The notes under the pieces: model-generated | Databases searched by the model: none | What the model was told of the DNA's origin: nothing | What the model saw: only the letters and a program-made list of their open reading frames with translations | In this document: piece by piece, positions 36,170-44,922 of the stretch | Layout of the letters: each line of letters opens with the position of its first letter | Position numbering within the stretch: position 1 is the first letter of the stretch | Position numbers and translations under genes: made by a program | DNA from: Parapedobacter koreensis | Lineage (GTDB): Bacteria > Bacteroidota > Bacteroidia > Sphingobacteriales > Sphingobacteriaceae | Reading direction: 5' to 3' | Length of the DNA: 64,000 nucleotides | Assembly: GCF_900109365.1 (NCBI RefSeq) | Contig: NZ_FNZR01000007.1 | Location: forward strand, 248,001 to 312,000

Positions 36170-39100
36170 TCAAATGCCGATGTTCACACCAAATGTAAAG
36201 GTCCTGCCGTTACCCAGGGAATTGTACTCGATACCGGGAGACCGCGGGTTATTTCCGTTGATGGATGACTCCGGTTCAACGCCTGTATAATTCGTAAACA
36301 AGTACACGTTGGTCGCCTGTGCATAGATTCGAAGCGAACTGACTCCCACTTTTGCCAACAATTGACTAGGCAGCCGGTAGCCTATCAGTACGTTTTGCAA
36401 GCGCAGTAAATCGCCTTTTTCGACATAATCGGAGATGTTGGGGATATTGGCACTTGCGAAATTATCATTGAATACCAAGCGAGGTACGTCCGTTACATCA
36501 CCGGGCTGTTGCCAGCGGTTCAATACCTTGACCGAGTTATTGAAATAACGTTGGTCCAACCAGGTGCCGGTATTTCCGTTGAACACATAATTGCCGCCAG
36601 AAAAGGAAAAGTTAATCCCTGCATCGAAATTTCCATACCTAAACGTGTTATTAAATCCACCGTACCACTTGGGCAGGGCATTTCCCATCGGTTGGTAATC
36701 GGCGGCCGTGATGGCCGGCGCCGGGCTACCGTCCAGGTACGTCCATGCAGAGCCCCCGGAAGGAAAAGCGGCCGAGTACTGCACCTGTTCGCCAGCTGCG
36801 TTGATGTAGATACGCTGCCCGGTTTCCGGATTGATGCCATTCGTGATGGCACCATACAACGTGCCTACGGAATATCCAGCCTCTGTCATGTTGAATGGAT
36901 TGCCCGAAGAACTGCTTACCATACGGGAATTTTCGCCTTCAAGGGCGGTAACCTCGTTCTTTATGCTCGTGAAGTTGAACGAAGCATTCCAAGAAAATTT
37001 CCCTTTCCGGATCACGTCACCGCTGATTCCCAGTTCGATACCTCGGTTGTACAGCGAGCCGACGTTCCCTAGAATCGAATTCCCGGGAATGCCCTTTGAG
37101 GGGGACTGTGGTACGTCTAAAATCAACCCATTTACATCATTATTGAACCAACTGAAATCCACCAATATCCTATCGTTCCAAAAACCCAAATCTGCCCCGA
37201 TATTGGTTTGTTCGCTGGTTTCCCAGCCCAAGTTCGGATTGCCCGCTTGGTTGAGCTGCCAGGTAGAAGCTCCGCCATATAATGAAGATGAAAACAGGAC
37301 AAGTGAACCATAACGGGAGTTCAGCTCACCGTTGCCTACCCTGCCCCAACCCCCACGCAGTTTCACACTGCTCATTACGGCACTTAAGCCAGAGCCTTGA
37401 TAAAAATCTTCCTCAGACAGCGTCCATCCGGCAGAGGCCCCACCAAAGTTACCCCATTTAGTAGACGCGCCAAGCGCAGAGTTGCCGTCTCTTCTGAAAT
37501 TGAATTTAATGAAATAACGGCTCTTATAATCATAATTCAGGCTTGCAAAATAAGATAAGAAGGCCCAGTTGACTAATAGATTGCCTGACTGCGACACCTG
37601 CCCCCAGTTGCCCTGGATATCCGTAAAAAACGGATCGGAAGCCTGTTGTACGTTGACACCCCATCGATTTCTCGAGAAATCCTGTACATCCATACCGCCC
37701 ACTACCGAAATATGGTGATCGGCAAACCGGGCATCATAATTCAACGTATTGGTAAAGTTCCAGTTGTTGAACAATGACGTAACGTTGGTGACACTGCCAT
37801 TAGTCGTAGAACCCGAACCATGCACAGGGCTGGTCGACCCGACGTTGAGAGTGGTCAACCGGTCAAGGGAATAGCTGGTTGTGAAATTCAGGCCTTTCAG
37901 CAGGTTTATTGTTGCTCCCACATTAGCTAATATACGGTCATTTGTAGAGCTGTTCTTCACCAATTCAAATAGGGCTACCGGATTGTAATAGACGCTCACG
38001 ATTTGATTGGCTCCATTGCCAATTGGTCCTCCCGGCGTCTCGGCAAGATGTGGGGTACCGTCCGGATTGTACGCAGGCACATTGGGATTGAGCGTATAAG
38101 CCATCCGCGCTGCACCTACAATCAACTGCGCGTTGCCTTCCATGGATCCCGAGTTGGGTGCCCGGTTTTCAGACTTGGTATAGCTGATGCTGCCTCTCAG
38201 CTTGAGCCAGGAGTTTGCGTCATGATCTAAGTTAAAACGGAGGCCGGTGCGGTCAAATTCGTTTGTTTGCAGGAATCCATCCTGCTCGGTGAGGTTTGCC
38301 GAAAAAAAGTATCGGGTCTTCGGGCTGCCCCCGCTCACCGAGACGGCATGGCTGTGTTGAACACCTGTTTGAAACATATAGTCATACCAGTTGGTATTTA
38401 CCATAGAGCCATCCGCATTATAGCTTGGGAAAAATAGGGCTGAAGCCACGTCGTCGTTATCGGCCTGTCCACTCAGTATCTTCCGGTTTAGCTGTGCCTC
38501 ATTTTTAATCATCATGAAGTCCTCAGCTTCCAGCAATTCCGGCAGTCGCACCGGATCAGTAAAGCCCACCCATCCGTCATACGTTACCCGAGCACTTCCT
38601 TCCTTACCCCTTTTGGTGGTCACCAACACTACGCCGTTGGCCGCCCTAGATCCATAAATAGCCGTTGACGCGGCATCCTTCAACACATCAATTGACTCAA
38701 TATCAGACGGATTAATGTCGGCCAGCGGATTGTTGGCCACCGTGGTATTTGAAGACACATCGCCACTTGTGACCGGGATACCGTCAATGACAATCAATGG
38801 ATAAGAGCTTAACGATATGGAGTTGGTTCCTCTGATGCGTATCACCGGAGCATTATTCAACACCCCGTTGGGCAAGTTAATTTTGACCCCCGAGGCCCTG
38901 CCGATAAGGGCCTGATCAAAACTCTGCACCGGTATTTCCTTGACCTGATCAGCCACAATGCGACTTGCAGCGCCCGTGAATTCTTTTTTTGACTGTGTGC
39001 TATATCCGACGACAAGCACTTCCTCCAATTCAGAAGCATCCGGCTGCAAATTAATGGTATACGGCCCCTGATTCCGCACGGCGATCTCCGCCGTGCTGTA

Positions 39101-39475
39101 GCCCAAAAATGTGACCTGTATGGTCGATCCCACCGGTACGCGGAATGAAAACTGTCCATCGCCATTTGTCTTGGTGACCAAACCGGGGTTGCCCTTCACT
39201 TGTACAGTTGCCTCAGGCAATGGAGCCCCGCTCTCATCACGCACTGTCCCCGTGATTGTTACCTGTTCTTGAAAAGACGCGTTCAATGCCAGCAATGTGA
39301 TGTTTTTATTCGAGGTTGATGCCGTATGATATGCAATGCCGACACCATGGACATCCGTGTTGCTCGACAGCACAATTACACACATAATGTAGAAGACGGA
39401 GGTTGCTTTAGGCGTTGAATGGCTATGCTTGCGCACGCCACTTGGCGTATTTTTGCCAAATAAAAAGTATTTCAT
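36170..39475 (-). CDS. SusC/RagA TonB-dependent outer-membrane transporter
   Basis: 1101 aa. The N-terminus MKYFLFGKN is shared with other SusC proteins here and is encoded by an antisense promoter. Next are a long signal region, a CarboxypepD-regulatory-like domain (VTITGTVRDESGAPLPEATV), the plug (EEVLVVGYSTQSKKEFTG, VLKDAASTAIYGSRAANGV) and the barrel ending GRTFTFGVNIGI. There is no STN domain and no FecR/sigma pair upstream, so control is probably by its own promoter and the predicted antisense RNA. The plug motif has YST instead of the common YGT. Confidence 0.94.
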   Translation of the reverse strand: MKYFLFGKNTPSGVRKHSHSTPKATSVFYIMCVIVLSSNTDVHGVGIAYHTASTSNKNITLLALNASFQEQVTITGTVRDESGAPLPEATVQVKGNPGLVTKTNGDGQFSFRVPVGSTIQVTFLGYSTAEIAVRNQGPYTINLQPDASELEEVLVVGYSTQSKKEFTGAASRIVADQVKEIPVQSFDQALIGRASGVKINLPNGVLNNAPVIRIRGTNSISLSSYPLIVIDGIPVTSGDVSSNTTVANNPLADINPSDIESIDVLKDAASTAIYGSRAANGVVLVTTKRGKEGSARVTYDGWVGFTDPVRLPELLEAEDFMMIKNEAQLNRKILSGQADNDDVASALFFPSYNADGSMVNTNWYDYMFQTGVQHSHAVSVSGGSPKTRYFFSANLTEQDGFLQTNEFDRTGLRFNLDHDANSWLKLRGSISYTKSENRAPNSGSMEGNAQLIVGAARMAYTLNPNVPAYNPDGTPHLAETPGGPIGNGANQIVSVYYNPVALFELVKNSSTNDRILANVGATINLLKGLNFTTSYSLDRLTTLNVGSTSPVHGSGSTTNGSVTNVTSLFNNWNFTNTLNYDARFADHHISVVGGMDVQDFSRNRWGVNVQQASDPFFTDIQGNWGQVSQSGNLLVNWAFLSYFASLNYDYKSRYFIKFNFRRDGNSALGASTKWGNFGGASAGWTLSEEDFYQGSGLSAVMSSVKLRGGWGRVGNGELNSRYGSLVLFSSSLYGGASTWQLNQAGNPNLGWETSEQTNIGADLGFWNDRILVDFSWFNNDVNGLILDVPQSPSKGIPGNSILGNVGSLYNRGIELGISGDVIRKGKFSWNASFNFTSIKNEVTALEGENSRMVSSSSGNPFNMTEAGYSVGTLYGAITNGINPETGQRIYINAAGEQVQYSAAFPSGGSAWTYLDGSPAPAITAADYQPMGNALPKWYGGFNNTFRYGNFDAGINFSFSGGNYVFNGNTGTWLDQRYFNNSVKVLNRWQQPGDVTDVPRLVFNDNFASANIPNISDYVEKGDLLRLQNVLIGYRLPSQLLAKVGVSSLRIYAQATNVYLFTNYTGVEPESSINGNNPRSPGIEYNSLGNGRTFTFGVNIGI

Positions 39476-39482
39476 ACTTTTA
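39453..39482 (+). promoter_or_regulatory. Antisense promoter over the susC start codon (copy 1)
   Basis: TTG (39453-39455), a 19-nt spacer, TACTTTTA (39475-39482). The first T of the -7 box is also part of the susC start codon complement (CAT 39473-39475). Same spacing and same position as in copies 2 and 3. Confidence 0.6.
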
Positions 39483-39488
39483 CCAAAT

Positions 39489-39578
39489 TAAGGTTAGCTA
39501 TTAGATGATTAATGACGTAATTTTTAGTAGTATACCTTATCCAAGCGGGAGTGCTGCGAACACTCCTGCTTTTCTTTT
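39489..39578 (+). ncRNA. Predicted cis-antisense RNA over susC leader (copy 1)
   Basis: Begins about 7 nt after the -7 box and ends at an intrinsic terminator: GCGGGAGTG (39545-39553) with CACTCCTGC (39561-39569), 7-nt loop CTGCGAA, then TTTTCTTTT. The RNA of about 90 nt would be fully complementary to the leader of the susC mRNA. No plus-strand coding gene lies nearby to explain the terminator. The 5' end is estimated. Confidence 0.6.
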
Positions 39579-39579
39579 G

Positions 39580-40200
39580 TATTCCGTCAATGGTTTATGG
39601 AGGGTAATAATGCTTCATAAAAAAGGGTTAAGCTTGTTAATACCTACTTTAGCACACGCCGATAATGCGGCTTAAAGACCTTTATCCTGCGAAAACAAAA
39701 ACCGTATGTGTTTAGTAGCCATTATGCCAAGCTACTACGGTCATCTTTGTTATGTTGAAGAGGGCAAATTATAATAATCCACCTCTGGTAAAGCCAATTT
39801 TTATCAACAACGAATCACCTAACCAATTATTTTCAAGGCAGTAAGTGATAATATCAAAAATCAAATCACTTAGAACACAATATGGAAACGAGAAAAATAA
39901 AAAATATTTAGTTTGTTTAATTATAAAAACAAACATAACTAAAATCTTATATAATTCACAAAAAAAGTATAATAATATTTTGTTTTTAATCAAAAACATC
40001 ATTAATGAATGAAAAAAACACAAATAATAGAAAGATTTTTATACGTAAATTGAATATTAACCGTTATTTTAAAGCAAAAAACCAAATAACACATCGCAAC
40101 AAGCAGCAAAACACCTGCACATCATTCTATTTTATTGGTAATTATTAGGCTTATACACGGTTAATCAGCCAGAATGGCCGCCTTCATCTCGAAAAGGGAC
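39580..40200. other. AT-rich intergenic region upstream of the susC operon
   Basis: No credible gene. From about 39830 to 40150 the sequence is markedly AT-rich compared with its surroundings. It contains one promoter-like element (listed) and an 84-codon open frame at 39769-40023 that looks like random AT-rich translation. The high AT content may simply be promoter DNA, or may mark an insertion or deletion site. Confidence 0.5.
39930..39961 (-). promoter_or_regulatory. Candidate promoter of the susC-susD-metzincin operon
   Basis: On the minus strand TTG (39959-39961), a 21-nt spacer and TATGTTTG (39930-39937), a perfect TAnnTTTG. It would give a long leader of about 450 nt that includes the region covered by the antisense RNA. 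Confidence 0.4.
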
Positions 40201-40215
40201 ACTATTTTTCATCCC

Positions 40216-40258
40216 ATAAGCGGGTATGCTGCCCCTCAATACAGCATACCCATCTTAT
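40216..40258. terminator. Long hairpin downstream of the amidohydrolase gene
   Basis: GGGTATGCTG (40222-40231) pairs perfectly with CAGCATACCC (40242-40251); the stem extends with ATAAG/CTTAT on the outside. It lies 28 nt after the minus-strand stop at 40286. No strong T-tract follows on either strand, so a terminator role is likely by position but not proven. A smaller CAGCTT/AAGCTG hairpin lies at 40268-40283. Confidence 0.45.
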
Positions 40259-40285
40259 CGGCGTAATACAGCTTACGAAAGCTGC

Positions 40286-41902
40286 CTATTTAAACATGGA
40301 GTGATGGTAAATACCGGGCTGCAGGATTTCGTACTTTTCCTTGGCCTTTTCTTCCTGTACCATCGCTTTTACATCTTCCAATAATTTTTTTGCGTCGTAG
40401 ACGATCCCGTCCTTTACAGTGTACTTCACCCCACCCACGCGCACGACGTCATTATCCTCCGTCACTCGGATTGCGCCGGTGCCATACAACACTTGAAGAT
40501 TTTCAAGCGGGTTTTGATCAACGATCACGAAATCCGCAAGTTTGCCGATTTCCACGCTGCCAATTTCGTCTGCCATGCCCAGTGATTCCGCGCCGTTTAG
40601 CGTTGCCGCTTTGATGACTTCCAGCGGATGGAAGCCCGCCTCACGCAGGAGTTCCATTTCCCTGGGATAAGCAAATCCATACAACGCGTAGATAAAGCCG
40701 GCATCGGTACCCACCGTCACCCGGCCACCGCGATTCTTATATTCATTGACAAATTTCATCCACAGTTGGTAGTTGCGCTTCCACTGCAGTTCCTGTTCCG
40801 TCCCCCAATTAAACCAGTACGAGCCATGAGAAACCCGGTTGGGTTTATAAAATTCCCATAGGGACGGCAACGTATACTCTTCATGCCATTCCGATCGCCT
40901 TGCACGCATCAAATCCCTACTGGCCTCATAGATCACCAAAGTGGGCGAAAGCGTAAAATCCAATGTTATCAATTCATCCATCACCTTGTTCCAACGTTCG
41001 GAGTACGGTTCGGCGGCCTGTTCCCACAGTTGCCCTGCTTCGCCAAAGCGATCCTGTTCATCCTGGTAGTTATACGACAAGGAATAATCCTGTATTGTAC
41101 GATCGGTAAAGAGTGCCTCAGGCAGGCCATACCAGTGTTCCAGCGAAGTAAGTCCGGCCCTGGCACTATGCAACGCATTCCATCGTCCTACATACACCTG
41201 CGCATGATGTGTCTTTGAGCGCAATCCGAGGCGTTTATTTTCCTTGATGGCGGCATCCATGATACGCGGTTCGGCCCCAAAAAATTTAATACCATCCGCT
41301 CCTCTTTCCTTGTTGCTCCGCACCCACGAGACAGCCTGCTCTTCGGTACTGATAGGACCGTCTGACCCTTGGCCAAACCGAGCGTAAGCCTTGATTCTGG
41401 GAGCCGTAATTGTGTTGGCTGCACTTTGCTGTCTTTGCTCCAATACCCACTCCAAGCCATTACCGCATCCCGGATCCGCGATGGTGGTGACGCCATGCGC
41501 CATCCATAGTTTAAACACGTATTCTGCGGATGCCGCCTGTGAGCCGCCGATATGGGCATGCGTATCCACAAATCCCGGCAGCAGGTACATTCCCGTCGCA
41601 TCCAGTTCTTTCCCTCCTTCCACAAGCTTCGGCCGGCGTGCCTCGTTGATGGGCACCCCTGGAGCGCCCACGGTCGCCACATTGACAATCCGATTGCCCT
41701 CCACTACAATATCCACCGGGCCCATGGGCGGCGAAAGCGTGCTGTTTATCAACGTCACCCCACGGATAATCAACTGTTTCCATGGCCCCTCCCCTTCTTC
41801 TCTTTCAGGTGCCCCGGCTACCCTGCCTTGGGCATGCAGCCTGCTGTTTATCCCAAAAAAAGACAAGCAGCAGGCGGTCATCATTATCAGTACATTCTTC
41901 AT
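40286..41902 (-). CDS. Secreted amidohydrolase family protein
   Basis: 538 aa with signal peptide (ending SRLHAQ). Amidohydrolase fold with all expected metal and catalytic positions: HxH at 115/117 (FVDTHAHIGG), Lys206 (GADGIKFFGA), His232/233 (THHAQ), His256 (LEHWYG) and Asp400 (VGTDAGF). A C-terminal composite beta domain follows (EIGKLADFVIVDQNPLENL). Relatives include imidazolonepropionase-like and Xaa-Pro/cyclic dipeptidase-type enzymes; the substrate is not determinable. It is the last gene after three S10 peptidases, so a late peptide-cleaving step is inferred. Confidence 0.87.
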   Translation of the reverse strand: MKNVLIMMTACCLSFFGINSRLHAQGRVAGAPEREEGEGPWKQLIIRGVTLINSTLSPPMGPVDIVVEGNRIVNVATVGAPGVPINEARRPKLVEGGKELDATGMYLLPGFVDTHAHIGGSQAASAEYVFKLWMAHGVTTIADPGCGNGLEWVLEQRQQSAANTITAPRIKAYARFGQGSDGPISTEEQAVSWVRSNKERGADGIKFFGAEPRIMDAAIKENKRLGLRSKTHHAQVYVGRWNALHSARAGLTSLEHWYGLPEALFTDRTIQDYSLSYNYQDEQDRFGEAGQLWEQAAEPYSERWNKVMDELITLDFTLSPTLVIYEASRDLMRARRSEWHEEYTLPSLWEFYKPNRVSHGSYWFNWGTEQELQWKRNYQLWMKFVNEYKNRGGRVTVGTDAGFIYALYGFAYPREMELLREAGFHPLEVIKAATLNGAESLGMADEIGSVEIGKLADFVIVDQNPLENLQVLYGTGAIRVTEDNDVVRVGGVKYTVKDGIVYDAKKLLEDVKAMVQEEKAKEKYEILQPGIYHHSMFK

Positions 41903-41919
41903 ACGGACAGCTTATTGAG

Positions 41920-43401
41920 TTAGTCAACATTATACTTTGCAGGCACACCTTCACCTGGCAATGTTTTTGAAATAAATGCACGGAGGTCGTCATTGGCAGT
42001 TTTCAGATCATCTTTCCTCAGATACATCATATGGCCGCTGCGATAACCCTTCCAATCCATCCGCGCCTTTAATTTTCCGCTCGGATCCATTTGCCAGAGG
42101 TTATATTGCGCATTGAAATAATCCGTGGCCCCATCATAGTACCCCGATTGGACAAGCACATGCAGAAAGGGATTCATAGCCATGGCTTGCCGCAAGCTTT
42201 CACCGGTCTTGTTTTCCAGCGCAAAACGGTTCCAAGAAGCATGCCCAGCCACGTAATATTCCAAATCTGTATGGTAGTTGAGGTAATTTTTGACATAATA
42301 GTTATTTGCCGGCGTAAAGGTATGCTGCCATGACGTGTTTTCCGCGGCATAGTCGGGCCCGTCTCCTGCGACAGTCCGATCGATACCCAGGTACCTGGAA
42401 TCCAGCCTGCCGATGGAATACCCCTCTGCGCGGAGCAGTTCTTTCCAGAAAAAAGCCATGGGCACCACCAGATTATGCTGCAAAATGGCAGTTTCCGAAA
42501 TGCCCATATACCTGGACATTTTGCGGGCGATGGCCTGCTTCTTGCCTGCATCCAGGTAGCCGCCCCTTACCAACGCAGGTATCAGCGAGTCCACTGTATA
42601 GGCTTCTACTTCGGGAAGCACCTCCTCCAAATCCCGCTGCTGCAAATCCGCTGGCAGTTTTTTATGGTACCAAGCAGTAGCCGCATAGTAAGGCAGTAGG
42701 TTTGCATCGCCCACCGGCCCATACCGCCAGAATCCCAGCGTTCCCGGAGATACCAATACTACGCCATTGACATACATCCAATGCCTGTTTTGCAGCTCCA
42801 ATGCCAGACCGGATACGCGGTACGTCCCGTAACTTTCACCGATCAGGTATTTTGGTGATGTCCACCGATTATGACGGCTCACAAATGTAGACAACCAGTT
42901 GCCCAAGTACCTTAGGTCATTGTTGATGCCCAAGAATTGGGAAAGCGGCGCATCACCGACAGGGCGGGAGTATCCGGTATTGACCGGTTCTACGTATACC
43001 AGATCCGTCACATCCAGCAACGAATGGGGATTTTCTTCGATGCCATAAGGCTGGATCGGATAGCCTTCGTCATCGATACGTACGCGGTGAGGTCCGGTAT
43101 AGCCAAGCCTCATCCACAAAGCGCCGGCACCAGGTCCGCCATTGAAGGAAATTGCAAGGGGCCGGGTAGCCTGGTTGGTTACATCCGTGCGGTAATAATA
43201 CGTATAAAAGACCCCTGCTATCACCTTCCCGGCTTCGTCCCACACGGGCTGCATGCCGGTGACTGCATTGAATTTGACTGTTTGTCCATTGATGGTAACC
43301 TGATGTGAGGTCGTCACAGCCGAATCCGGGTTGAATGACCGATCTTGTGCTTGGCAGATATGGGCAGCAAAAAGCGCCAGGATGAAAACAAGTTTTTTCA
43401 T
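41920..43401 (-). CDS. S10-family serine carboxypeptidase-like protein (subtype A)
   Basis: 493 aa, exported (signal ending ICQAQ). Oxyanion-region motif FNGGPGAGALWMRLGYTGPH (about residues 87-105), nucleophile Ser190 in GESYGTYRVSG, Asp423 (or 427) in GYYDGATDYFN and His457 in RSGHMMYLR. The triad is complete, so an active serine carboxypeptidase is expected. The nucleophile elbow is GESYGTYR, where its three paralogues have GESYGTTR. It is the third of three tandem S10 genes, 19 nt after the previous one. Confidence 0.9.
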   Translation of the reverse strand: MKKLVFILALFAAHICQAQDRSFNPDSAVTTSHQVTINGQTVKFNAVTGMQPVWDEAGKVIAGVFYTYYYRTDVTNQATRPLAISFNGGPGAGALWMRLGYTGPHRVRIDDEGYPIQPYGIEENPHSLLDVTDLVYVEPVNTGYSRPVGDAPLSQFLGINNDLRYLGNWLSTFVSRHNRWTSPKYLIGESYGTYRVSGLALELQNRHWMYVNGVVLVSPGTLGFWRYGPVGDANLLPYYAATAWYHKKLPADLQQRDLEEVLPEVEAYTVDSLIPALVRGGYLDAGKKQAIARKMSRYMGISETAILQHNLVVPMAFFWKELLRAEGYSIGRLDSRYLGIDRTVAGDGPDYAAENTSWQHTFTPANNYYVKNYLNYHTDLEYYVAGHASWNRFALENKTGESLRQAMAMNPFLHVLVQSGYYDGATDYFNAQYNLWQMDPSGKLKARMDWKGYRSGHMMYLRKDDLKTANDDLRAFISKTLPGEGVPAKYNVD

Positions 43402-43420
43402 AGCTATATAGTTACTTTAT

Positions 43421-44911
43421 TCAATCAACAGCATATTTCGCAGGGACACCTTCAGCAGGTGTCGTTTGCTTGATAAACACACGGAGATCTTCGTTCGCCG
43501 TTTCCAAATCTTGTTTCCTCAAGTACATCATGTGGCCGCTTCGGTATCCCTTGAAAGACGTCCGGTCCAGCAGCCTGCCCGACGGATCCATGTGCCACAA
43601 GTTATACTTGGCATTGAAGTAATCGCAAGCACCATCATAATATCCGGATTGCACCAAGACGTGCAAATATGGATTTTGTGCCATCGCTTGCCGAAGATTC
43701 AAGCCGGTATTATTCCCGCTGTTGTCCCACCGCCCTACGGGACCAAATAAATTGTACTTGACATCCGTTTTATAATTCAATTGATTCTTATAATAGTAGT
43801 TGATTGCCGGAGTAAACGAGTGCAACCAAGAGGTCAGCTCGGCGGCATAGTCCGGCCTTTCGCCTCCGTCTTTAAAATCAATCCCCAAGTAGCGTGAGTC
43901 CAGTCGGCCAACGGTGTAGCCACGGTCTCTTAACAGCTCTTTCCAAAAAAACGACGTGCTGATATCCAAATTATTCTGCAGGATAACGCCTGCTGAAATC
44001 CCCGAATAATGTGCCATCTTCGCTGCAATAGCCTGTTTTTCCTCAGGGCTCAAACTACCGCCTTTCGCAATAGCAGGTAACAGTTCATTCATAGTAAAAG
44101 CTTCAACCTCCGGCAGCATATCCGTCAAGTCCTTTTGCTGTAATTCAGCGGGCAATGCCTTATGGAACCATGCCGTTGCAGCAAAATACGGCCATCGCAG
44201 GGCTTTTGCTACCGGCCCGCCCCTTTCGATGCCAAGGCCTGTAGGAGATACCAATACCACGCCATTGAGGTACATCCACTGGGCATTTTGCAGTTCCAGC
44301 GCCAGCCCCGAAACCCGTGTTGTCCCATAGCTTTCACCGATGAGGTATTTTGGCGAAGGCCAGCGGTTTTCTCGGGTGACGAAAGTATTCAACCATTCTG
44401 CAAGGTATTTGATATCCGCATTGACGCCAAAGAATTGTGACTTATCGGCTTTCGGATCCAAAATACGGGAATAGCCGGTATTGACCGGGTCGACATAGAC
44501 GATATCCGCAACATCAAGAAGCGAGTATGGGTTTTCCTTCACGCCGTAAGGCTGAATGGGATATCCCTCATCGTCAATCGTAAGTAGCCGTGGCCCGGTA
44601 TAGGCGATATGCATCCATACCGAGCCCGAGCCCGGCCCTCCATTGAATGAGATCACCAGCGGCCTTCGTTCCCTGTCTTTTACGTCGGTTCGCTCATAGT
44701 AGACATAATGTACGGTCGCAATCGCGTCACCCGCCTCATTCCACACGGGTTGTGTACCTGTTTTTGCCGTGTAGCCAAATCGTACGCCTTTTACAGTCAC
44801 CTCATGCTGGGTCACTACTGCGGTATCCGCCCATTGCTTACGCTGGCTGTAGCCCTGGATAATCGAACATACAAGGATTACTATCCCGATTATTTTTCGT
44901 CTATTTTTCAT
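43421..44911 (-). CDS. S10-family serine carboxypeptidase-like protein (subtype B)
   Basis: 496 aa, exported. Motif FNGGPGSGSVWMHIAYTGPR, nucleophile Ser194 (GESYGTTRVSG), Asp in GYYDGACDYFN and His460 (RSGHMMYLR). This member is much closer to the S10 protein of the next operon (55825-57303) than to its tandem neighbours: the last ~90 residues are nearly identical. That suggests a recent duplication between the two loci. The middle gene of three; gaps of 19 and 11 nt. Confidence 0.9.
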   Translation of the reverse strand: MKNRRKIIGIVILVCSIIQGYSQRKQWADTAVVTQHEVTVKGVRFGYTAKTGTQPVWNEAGDAIATVHYVYYERTDVKDRERRPLVISFNGGPGSGSVWMHIAYTGPRLLTIDDEGYPIQPYGVKENPYSLLDVADIVYVDPVNTGYSRILDPKADKSQFFGVNADIKYLAEWLNTFVTRENRWPSPKYLIGESYGTTRVSGLALELQNAQWMYLNGVVLVSPTGLGIERGGPVAKALRWPYFAATAWFHKALPAELQQKDLTDMLPEVEAFTMNELLPAIAKGGSLSPEEKQAIAAKMAHYSGISAGVILQNNLDISTSFFWKELLRDRGYTVGRLDSRYLGIDFKDGGERPDYAAELTSWLHSFTPAINYYYKNQLNYKTDVKYNLFGPVGRWDNSGNNTGLNLRQAMAQNPYLHVLVQSGYYDGACDYFNAKYNLWHMDPSGRLLDRTSFKGYRSGHMMYLRKQDLETANEDLRVFIKQTTPAEGVPAKYAVD

Positions 44912-44922
44912 TTCAGCGTTTA

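Noticed and set aside
39769-40023. 84-codon frame in the AT-rich gap
   Set aside because: Residue content (Phe, Leu, Ile, Lys, Tyr) is what random AT-rich DNA gives; no family resemblance and no promoter.
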